NCBI RefSeq assembly: GCF_023223525.1
Contig: NZ_JALPRX010000073.1
Location: forward strand, 56,705-120,704
From: Roseomonas acroporae
GTDB taxonomy: Bacteria; Pseudomonadota; Alphaproteobacteria; Acetobacterales; Acetobacteraceae
Length of the DNA stretch: 64,000 bases
Reading direction: 5' to 3'
Shown: positions 58,353 to 64,000 of the stretch, piece after piece
How positions within the stretch are numbered: the stretch's first letter is position 1
Layout: the number at the start of each line of letters is the position of its first letter
The notes under the pieces: generated by a model
Told to the model about the DNA's origin: nothing
Database searches by the model: none
What the model saw: only the letters and a program-made list of their open reading frames with translations
Made by a program: the position numbers and the translations under genes

Positions 58353-59189
58353 TCAGCCCGCGTCGCGCCGTCGGCGTGCCGAGGCCCTGCCGCCGGCCGG
58401 CTCCGGCGCAGCGGCAGCCTCGGCGGGCATGGCCGGCCCCTGCCCTGGCGGCCGCGACAGGACCTCCAGCGCCGGCCCCGCGGGCGGCTCGCCGCCCAGC
58501 GCCCGCGTCAGGTCCCGCGCGGCGCGCCACAGCGGCTCGCCGGCGGCCGTGGCGGCCTCGGCCGTCAGCCGGGTCACCGGCCCGGAGATGCTCAGCGCGC
58601 CGGCGAAGCGCTCGCCCGGCCCGAACACCGGCATGGCCAGCGCCGCCGTGTGCGGATCGTTGGCGCCTGATGTGAAGACCGGCAGGCGCAGCGTGGCGGC
58701 ATAGGCCGGCACCGGCACGGCGCCGAAGGCGCGCAGCACCTGGGCGATGCCGGAATTGTCCATCGGCAGCATGTCGCCCTGGCGCACATGCAGCCGCAGC
58801 AGGTGCGGGCTGTCGGCCCGGAACAGGCAGAGCCGGTGCTCGCCGCGCTGGATGTAGAAGGCGGCACTCTCGCCGGTCCGGGCCACCAGCGCTTCGAGCA
58901 CCGGCAGCACATGCGCCTCCAGCCGGAAGGATTGCTGGTAGATCGTGCCGAGGCGCAGCACCTCCGCGTCCAGCCGATAGGACCCATCCGGCAGATGCAC
59001 GAGATAGCCGTGCTCCTCCAGCGAGATCGCCAGCCGCATGATGGTGCTCTTGACCAGGCCGGTGCGCTCGGCGAGATCGGCCAGGGAGACGGCGGCGTCG
59101 CCCTTGCGGAAGGCCGATAGCAGCGTCAGCGCCCGGTCGGCGGCGGCCACACCTTCCAGCGACGCCTTGGCCTTGCTCTTCCTATCCAT
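58353..59189 (-). CDS. IclR family transcriptional regulator
   Basis: 278 residues from ATG 59189. Winged helix 'GVAAADRALTLLSAFRKGDA', 'LADLAERTGLVKSTIMRLAI'; effector domain 'ESAAFYIQRGEHRLCLFRAD', 'GDMLPMDNSGIAQVLRAFGA', 'TAALAMPVFGPGERFAGALS'. A Pro/Ala/Arg-rich ~40-residue tail follows. It lies upstream of the MFS remnant and downstream of the lactonase 59275 on the same strand. It probably regulates the second lactonase/RraA/Bug module. Confidence 0.9.
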   Translation of the reverse strand: MDRKSKAKASLEGVAAADRALTLLSAFRKGDAAVSLADLAERTGLVKSTIMRLAISLEEHGYLVHLPDGSYRLDAEVLRLGTIYQQSFRLEAHVLPVLEALVARTGESAAFYIQRGEHRLCLFRADSPHLLRLHVRQGDMLPMDNSGIAQVLRAFGAVPVPAYAATLRLPVFTSGANDPHTAALAMPVFGPGERFAGALSISGPVTRLTAEAATAAGEPLWRAARDLTRALGGEPPAGPALEVLSRPPGQGPAMPAEAAAAPEPAGGRASARRRRDAG

Positions 59190-59274
59190 GCCGCCGACGG
59201 TTAGGGCGGCGGCGGCGGGGCGGCAAGCCGTATCTCGGCGCCGGCCGCAGGAGCGCGACGCCCCACCGCCCGCC

Positions 59275-60198
59275 TCACGCGGCATGGGAATGGAGCGGCA
59301 GGCCGGGCGTCTCCAGTTCCGCCCGCAGGATGCTGCCGGTCTCGGATTCGGTGACGAACAGGCTGCGGTTCTCCGGCCCGCCGAAGGCGAGGTTGGTGGT
59401 GGACCAACCGGCGCAGGAGGCGATGCGATCCAGCGGTTCGGCGCGCGGCGACAGGCGCCAGACCGTGCCGAAGCCGGCGTGGCAGACCAGCAGGTTGCCG
59501 CCGGCATCCAGCGCCAGCCCGTCCGGGCCGCTCGGGCCGCCATGCAGGTGGCAGAACACGCTGGCCTTGGTGACGCTGCCGTCGGCGTGCAGCGGCAGGC
59601 GCCAGATCTGGTTGGCACGCGTCACCGCCACCAGCACCGCGCTGCGGTCGGGCAGGAGGACGATGCCGTTGGGGCTGGGCACCGTGTCGATCAGGCAGGT
59701 CAGCCGGCCCGCCGGCTCCAACCGGTACACCCGCCCGGTCGGGTCGTGCAGCCCGGTCTGGCCCTGGTCGGTGAAGAACAGGTCGCCGTTCTCGGCGAAG
59801 AAGAGGTCGTTGACCCCCTTGAAGCTCTCGGAGCGCACCGTCTCCAGAAAGGGCGTCACGGCGCCGGTGGCAGGATCGAGCAGCATCAGGCCGCGCTTGT
59901 AGTCGGTGAGGAAGATCCGCCCGTCGCGGTGGATCTTCAGCCCGTTCGGCCAGCCATCGTATTCCGCCACCTGCTCCCACTCGCCTTGCGGCGAGACGCG
60001 GAAGACGCGGCCGAAGGGGATGTCGGTGACGTAGAGGCGGCCCTGTCGGTCGAAGGCCGGGCCTTCGAGGAAGCAGTCGGTCTCGCGCCCGCCGCGGTTG
60101 GCCTCCGCCCAGGCGGTGCGGCGCGGGCGGCGGAAGCGGTCGGGCAGCCGGGTGAAGACGGCGGTCTCGAGGCGGCGGGGCGGGGCGAAGAAGCTCAT
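59275..60198 (-). CDS. SMP-30/gluconolactonase/LRE family lactonase
   Basis: 307 residues. Metal-site residues: Glu in 'DCFLEGPAFDRQG', Asn in 'FKGVNDLFFAENGD', Asp in 'SGPDGLALDAGG'. Also 'LFFTDQGQTGLHDPTGRVYR' and 'LFVTESETGSILRAEL'. A close paralogue of 17759. It follows Bug 60245 by 46 nt on the minus strand, giving a Bug-lactonase pair matching that in the first module. Confidence 0.92.
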   Translation of the reverse strand: MSFFAPPRRLETAVFTRLPDRFRRPRRTAWAEANRGGRETDCFLEGPAFDRQGRLYVTDIPFGRVFRVSPQGEWEQVAEYDGWPNGLKIHRDGRIFLTDYKRGLMLLDPATGAVTPFLETVRSESFKGVNDLFFAENGDLFFTDQGQTGLHDPTGRVYRLEPAGRLTCLIDTVPSPNGIVLLPDRSAVLVAVTRANQIWRLPLHADGSVTKASVFCHLHGGPSGPDGLALDAGGNLLVCHAGFGTVWRLSPRAEPLDRIASCAGWSTTNLAFGGPENRSLFVTESETGSILRAELETPGLPLHSHAA

Positions 60199-60244
60199 GG
60201 TCGGGGAGTCCTGGCAGGGGATCGGAGACGAGGGACGAACGCGG

Positions 60245-61303
60245 CTACTGGCGCTCGATCTGCGCCTTGGCCGCGACCTCCTGCCAGCGATCGGCCTCCT
60301 GTCGGATCAGCGTGGCGAAGGCGGCGGGCGGCATGCCGCCGGGTTCCGAGGCGAGGGTGGCCAGGAACTCCTTCACCTCGGGCACCTCCAGCGCCCTGGC
60401 GACCTCGGCGTGCAGCCGTTCGACGATCGCGGGCGGCGTGCCCTTCGGCGCCGCGAGGCCGGACCAGTTCACCACGCCGAAGCCCGGCAGCCCGGCCTCG
60501 GCGAAGGTCGGCAGTTCCGGCAGGACGGCGGCGCGGTGGTCGCCGCTGATGGCGAGCGGCCGCAGCAGCCCGCCCCGGACGTTGCCGAGCGCCGAGCCCA
60601 GCGAGACCATGACCATGTCCACCTGTCCGGACAGCGCCGCCGTCACCGCCTCGCCGGCGCCCTTGTAGGGGATGTGGTAGAGGCGGATGCCGGCTGCCTG
60701 CTGGAACGCCTCCGTCGCGAAGTGCGGCGCGCTGCCGATGCCGCCCGTGCCGTAGGTGATCTTCTCCGGCTCGCGCTTCGCCGCCTCGATCAGCGCCTTC
60801 AGGTCGGCGTAGGGCGCGTTGCGGCCGACCGCGAGCATGACGGGGGAGAAGGCGCTGACGGTGATCGGCACGAAGGCCTGCGCGTGGTCGAAGGGCAGGC
60901 GGTTAAACAGGAAGGGCAGCATCGCGTAGGTGTTGTCCATCGCGAGCAGCGTGTAGCCGTCGGGCGCCGAGCGGGCGACGTCGGCGGCGCCGATCGTGCC
61001 GGTGGCGCCGGCCTTGTTCTCGACCACCACCGGCTGGCCCATCTGCTCCGACAGGCGCTGCGCGATGCGTCGCGCGATGGTGTCGACCGCGCCGCCGGGC
61101 GCCCAGGGAACCACCACCCGGATGGAGCGGGAGGGATAGGCGGCCTGCGCCCGGGCCGTTCCGGGGAAGGCGGGACCGCATGCGGCGCCGAAAGCGGCGG
61201 CGGCTGTCAGCAGGCCGCGCCGCGACAGGGTGCCGTGGCGGCCATCCGGCCGGCCCTGGCCGGCGGCGGCGTTGCGGAAATCCTGGACATGCCGATCAAA
61301 CAT
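60245..61303 (-). CDS. Bug/TctC family solute-binding protein
   Basis: 352 residues. A ~25-residue lead precedes the Tat-like 'LSRRGLLTAAAAFGAACG', so ATG 61303 may be too early. Landmarks: 'IRVVVPWAPGGAVDTIARR', 'NKAGATGTIGAADVARSAPD', 'MDNTYAMLPFLFNRLPFDHA', 'QQAAGIRLYHIPYKGAGEAV'. Nearest paralogue is 20494. It is divergent from the RraA gene at 61418; the gap holds the TTTCGAAA palindrome region. Confidence 0.93.
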   Translation of the reverse strand: MFDRHVQDFRNAAAGQGRPDGRHGTLSRRGLLTAAAAFGAACGPAFPGTARAQAAYPSRSIRVVVPWAPGGAVDTIARRIAQRLSEQMGQPVVVENKAGATGTIGAADVARSAPDGYTLLAMDNTYAMLPFLFNRLPFDHAQAFVPITVSAFSPVMLAVGRNAPYADLKALIEAAKREPEKITYGTGGIGSAPHFATEAFQQAAGIRLYHIPYKGAGEAVTAALSGQVDMVMVSLGSALGNVRGGLLRPLAISGDHRAAVLPELPTFAEAGLPGFGVVNWSGLAAPKGTPPAIVERLHAEVARALEVPEVKEFLATLASEPGGMPPAAFATLIRQEADRWQEVAAKAQIERQ

Positions 61304-61327
61304 CTTGCAAGGGCCTCCCGAACCCAG

Positions 61328-61354
61328 TATTTCGAAATCACGTTTCGATTATGC
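61328..61354. promoter_or_regulatory. Operator-like repeats between divergent Bug and RraA genes
   Basis: ATTTCGAAAT (61330-61339) is a perfect 10-bp palindrome. It is followed by CACGTTTCGATTAT, which repeats the TTTCGA core 10 bp (one helical turn) further on. The sites lie between divergent starts 61303 and 61418, well placed for the IclR regulator 58353. Confidence 0.5.
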
Positions 61355-61417
61355 CCGGCGGGCCGGCTTGTCAACAACTCTCCGCCGGCCGATGGCGAGC
61401 CGAACAGGAGGAAGCAG

Positions 61418-62095
61418 ATGGCTTCAGGGTTCCGTATCCTTCCCCGAGCACGGAAGGTGGATGCCGCGATGGCGGAGCGGTTCAGCCGTCTGCCCGTCGC
61501 CAATGTCAGCGATTCCATGTCGCGCATGACGGCCGGCGGGGCGCGGCTGCGGCCGATGCATGCCGGCGGCGTGCTGGCCGGCCCGGCCCTGACGGTGAAG
61601 GCCCGCCCCGGCGACAACCTGATGATCCACAAGGCGATCGGCCTGGCCGAGCCGGGCGACGTCATCGTGGTCGATGCCGGCGGCGACCTGACCAATGCCC
61701 TGATGGGCGAGATGATGCTGATGCAGATGATCAGGCGCGGCGTCGGCGGCATCGTGCTCAATGGCGCCATCCGTGACTCCGCCTATATCCGCGGCCAGTC
61801 CTTCCCGGTCTTCGCCGCCGGCGTCACGCATCGCGGGCCGTACAAGGACGGCCCGGGCGAGATCAACGTGCCGGTCGCGATCGATGGCATGGTGATCGCC
61901 CCCGGCGACCTCGTGCTGGGCGACGATGACGGGCTGCTCGCGGTTCCCTTCGACGAGTTGGAGTCGGTGCTCGCGAAGGCGCAGGCGAAGTTCGAGGCCG
62001 AGCAGAAGCAGATGGCCAACATCGAGGCCGGCACGCACGACGCCGCCTGGGTCGATGCCACGCTGCGCCGGCTGGGCTGCGAGGGGCTGGATTAG
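61418..62095 (+). CDS. RraA-like aldolase/decarboxylase
   Basis: 225 residues from ATG 61418 (CAGGAGGAAG upstream). 'PVANVSDSMSRMTAGGARLR', 'VKARPGDNLMIHKAIGLAEP', 'IVLNGAIRDSAYIRGQSFPV' with the Arg-Asp pair, 'HRGPYKDGPGEINVPVAIDG'. Paralogue of 19686. The enzyme class cleaves or decarboxylates 2-oxo-4-hydroxy acids or oxaloacetate with a divalent metal. Its stop codon TAG (62093-62095) is the first three bases of hairpin repeat copy E. Confidence 0.9.
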   Translation: MASGFRILPRARKVDAAMAERFSRLPVANVSDSMSRMTAGGARLRPMHAGGVLAGPALTVKARPGDNLMIHKAIGLAEPGDVIVVDAGGDLTNALMGEMMLMQMIRRGVGGIVLNGAIRDSAYIRGQSFPVFAAGVTHRGPYKDGPGEINVPVAIDGMVIAPGDLVLGDDDGLLAVPFDELESVLAKAQAKFEAEQKQMANIEAGTHDAAWVDATLRRLGCEGLD

Positions 62096-62198
62096 AGCAT
62101 TTTCAAGCTGAGCGTCCTCGCTCAGCGGCTCGGAAAATGCGCCGGATCAACGGCTGGAGCCGTTCCGGCCTGATACAGTCAGGCTGGATCGGCTCTAG
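62093..62198 (+). repeat. Bipartite hairpin repeat, full copy E
   Basis: GCATTTTC/GAAAATGC outer and CTGAGCG/CGCTCAG inner arms, linker GCCGGATCAACGGCT, then GGAGCCG..CCGGCCTGA / TCAGGCTGG..CGGCTCT. The linker type agrees with copy D. It begins in the RraA stop codon. Confidence 0.88.
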
Positions 62199-62399
62199 CC
62201 CCGCCAGGCCACCGCGCGGACAGCCCGGGGAGGCGACGCCTTCCCGGATGTTCCCCCCTCCCCCGGCGGTGCCCTGCATCGCAACGACATTTCCGCCGCC
62301 GTGACCCGCCCGCTGCGGCGGGATCGGACCGGCGCGGAGGAATCGCGACGCGCCGGCAGCCCTGCCGCGCGACGCCACGAGAAACACGAGAAACGTTCC

Positions 62400-63365
62400 A
62401 TGCTGCGCCGCCGCTTCCTGACCGCCTGCACCCTCGCCGCCCTGCCGGCCACTGTCCGCGCCCAGACCACCGGCTGGCCCGGCGGGCGCGCCATCGAGGT
62501 GATCGTGCCCTTCGCCCCGGGCGGCGGCATGGACGTGATGGCGCGCGCCTTCCTGCCCTTCCTGCGGGCGGCGCTGCCAGGTTCGAACTTCGTCGTGATC
62601 AACCGCGCCGGCGCCGGCGGGCAGATCGGCACCGAGGCGGTGGCTAACGCCGCGCCGAACGGCTTCACCCTCGGCGCCGCCGCCTTCCCCTCGCTCGTCA
62701 GCACGCCGATCGAGCGACCCGTGCGCTGGAAGCCGGCGGAGCTGACCTACCTCGCCAACCTCGTGGACGATCCCTGCGGGCTGTTCGTCATCCCGTCCTC
62801 GCCGCTGCGCACGCTGCAGGACCTCGTCGCGGCGGCGAGGCGGGACCCGGGCGACCTGCCCTACGGCACCGCGGGAACGGGCGGCGACGACCACCTGGCC
62901 ATGCTGATGACCGAGCAGGCCACGGGCATCCGCCTGACCCACGTGCCCTTCAGCGGCACCGCCCAGATCCTGCCGCCGCTGCTGGCCGGGCAGCTCGACA
63001 TCGGCGCCTTCAATCTCAGCGAGGCGCTGCCGCTGCTGCGCGAGCGGCGCGTGCGCTGCCTCGGCCTCGCCGCGGCGGAACGCTCGCCTCTGGCGCCCGA
63101 GCTGCCCACCTATCGCGAGCAGGGCGTGGACGTGCTGGCCAGCGCCGGTCGCGGCTTCTTCGCGCCGCCCGGCCTGCCGGCGGCGATCCGGGAGCCGCTG
63201 CTCGGCGCCTTCCGTACCGCCCTCGCGGCGCCGGACTGGCTCGCGGCCGCCGAGCGCCAGTCCCTGCCGCTGCATCCGCTCGTCGGGGAGGAGTTCCGTT
63301 CCATGGTGCTGGGTGCGGAGGCGTCGCTGCGGGCGCTCTGGGCACAGCACCCGTGGAAGGACTGA
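62400..63365 (+). CDS. Bug/TctC family solute-binding protein
   Basis: 321 residues from ATG 62400. Signal 'MLRRRFLTACTLAALPATVR'. Landmarks: 'AIEVIVPFAPGGGMDVMAR', 'FVVINRAGAGGQIGTEAVAN', 'LPYGTAGTGGDDHLAMLMTE', 'IRLTHVPFSGTAQILPPLLA'. It is one of the more divergent Bugs here: a 'LVDDPCGLFVIPSSPLRTLQ' segment replaces the usual one, and the C-terminus 'LRALWAQHPWKD' is atypical. It is followed by the 2-hydroxyacid dehydrogenase gene in the same direction. Confidence 0.93.
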   Translation: MLRRRFLTACTLAALPATVRAQTTGWPGGRAIEVIVPFAPGGGMDVMARAFLPFLRAALPGSNFVVINRAGAGGQIGTEAVANAAPNGFTLGAAAFPSLVSTPIERPVRWKPAELTYLANLVDDPCGLFVIPSSPLRTLQDLVAAARRDPGDLPYGTAGTGGDDHLAMLMTEQATGIRLTHVPFSGTAQILPPLLAGQLDIGAFNLSEALPLLRERRVRCLGLAAAERSPLAPELPTYREQGVDVLASAGRGFFAPPGLPAAIREPLLGAFRTALAAPDWLAAAERQSLPLHPLVGEEFRSMVLGAEASLRALWAQHPWKD

Positions 63366-63412
63366 GCCCCGCTCCCTTTCCCGCCCCCTCCGCTTCTTCG
63401 AAAGACCGACCC

Positions 63413-64000
63413 ATGACCGACCACGCCGACCGCCCCAATGTCCTCGTCTCCGCCGCCTGGCTGGCGAAGGAGGCCGTCGCTCTGCTGGAGGCGGCGGGCT
63501 ACGCCGTGCACTGCACCAGCGGCTACCCGAGCGAAGAGGAGCTGCTCGCGGCCATCGCCACCCACCGCCCGGTGGCGCTGCTGCACCGCCAGGGCTACAT
63601 CAACGACACCGTCATGGACGCCGCCGCGCCGGCGCTGCGCGTCGTGGCGCGACACGGCGCGGGCATCGACGGCATCGACATCCCGGCGGCCCGCGCGCGC
63701 GGCCTGACCGTGACGCGCGCGGCCGGTGCCAATTCCCGCTCCGTCGCCGAGCACGCCATGGCGCTGATGCTCGCCATGCTGAAGGACCTGCCCTCGGTGG
63801 TGGACGGCATGCGGAACGGGCTGTGGGAGAAGACCTCCCGCATGACGCGCGACATCGACGGCGTGACGCTCGGAATCGTCGGCTACGGCGCGATCGGCTC
63901 CAAGGTGGCGCGCTACGCGGACGCCTTCGGCATGCGTGTCCTGGCCTACGACCCCTACCTGCCGGGCGACGCGCTGCCGGGACCGGGCGAGGGCGGCGCG
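63413..64000 (+). CDS. D-isomer-specific 2-hydroxyacid dehydrogenase, N-terminal part
   Basis: The first 196 residues, cut by the right edge. 'VVARHGAGIDGIDIPAARAR', 'GANSRSVAEHAMALMLAMLK', and the Rossmann motif 'TLGIVGYGAIGSKVARYADA' with 'VLAYDPYLPGDALPG'. The catalytic Glu and His lie beyond the window. It resembles 18676 and completes the second lactonase/RraA/Bug/dehydrogenase module. Confidence 0.9.
   Translation, partial: MTDHADRPNVLVSAAWLAKEAVALLEAAGYAVHCTSGYPSEEELLAAIATHRPVALLHRQGYINDTVMDAAAPALRVVARHGAGIDGIDIPAARARGLTVTRAAGANSRSVAEHAMALMLAMLKDLPSVVDGMRNGLWEKTSRMTRDIDGVTLGIVGYGAIGSKVARYADAFGMRVLAYDPYLPGDALPGPGEGGA

Noticed and set aside
1..64000. tRNA, rRNA, CRISPR arrays, phage genes, plasmid origin
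   Set aside because: I looked for tRNA cloverleaf ends, spaced direct repeats, integrase/structural phage genes and replication initiators and saw none that could be supported.

Overview
The window is very GC-rich DNA with dense, often overlapping genes, typical of an alphaproteobacterium. The gene mix fits an environmental, aromatic- and organic-acid-degrading member of the Acetobacteraceae (Roseomonas-like). That placement is inference from composition and gene content; a beta-proteobacterial Bug-rich genome is the main alternative. No rRNA, tRNA, CRISPR array, phage or replication gene was found.

The dominant theme is the Bug/TctC family of periplasmic solute-binding proteins. There are eleven full-length copies, one cut by the left edge (1-291) and one internally deleted remnant (10535-10855). 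No tctA or tctB membrane gene lies in the window. Each Bug gene sits beside a small catabolic set and a regulator (IclR, LysR or GntR), so the region reads as a string of separate uptake-sensing/catabolism modules.

Layout. 0-5.5 kb: Bug tail, WrbA, a DUF1800/DUF1501 pair, a tandem pair of bipartite hairpin repeats, and a small exported protein. 5.9-11.7 kb: Bug, amidohydrolase, carboxymuconolactone-decarboxylase-like protein and IclR, divergent from Bug, a Bug remnant and an SDR. 11.9-21.5 kb: Ldh-family oxidoreductase, LysR, lactonase, LysR, then a co-oriented Bug / SMP-30 lactonase / D-2-hydroxyacid dehydrogenase / RraA / Bug operon. 21.5-25.4 kb: IS6-type fragment, uncharacterised protein, Bug, type II dehydroquinase, divergent GntR. 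25.5-31.5 kb: repeats, then a ribose-type ABC transporter operon led by RidA and DoxX genes, divergent from MarR. 31.6-33.4 kb: truncated genes and an IS end. 33.4-41.2 kb: aconitase-family enzyme and AAHS transporter, divergent from a 3-hydroxybenzoate/gentisate operon, then IclR. 41.3-42.5 kb: a complete IS6-family element set among other IS debris. 42.6-49.1 kb: aromatic hydroxylase, three Bugs, extradiol dioxygenase and CMD protein. 49.3-51.6 kb: polysaccharide deacetylase, GntR, ISL3 remnants. 51.6-57.6 kb: LysR, DUF6282-like hydrolase, an amidohydrolase lacking metal ligands, 2-hydroxyacid dehydrogenase, class II aldolase and Bug. 57.6-64 kb: AT-rich promoter region, MFS remnant, IclR, and a second copy of the SMP-30 / Bug / RraA / Bug / 2-hydroxyacid dehydrogenase module.

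Most notable are: (i) a roughly 105-bp bipartite hairpin repeat family whose inner stems differ between copies by compensatory changes, and which supplies the stop codons of two unrelated genes; (ii) two paralogous lactonase/RraA/dehydrogenase/Bug modules about 40 kb apart; (iii) an amidohydrolase that keeps its fold signatures but has lost several metal-binding histidines; and (iv) three copies of one IS6-family left end, only one of them attached to an element.
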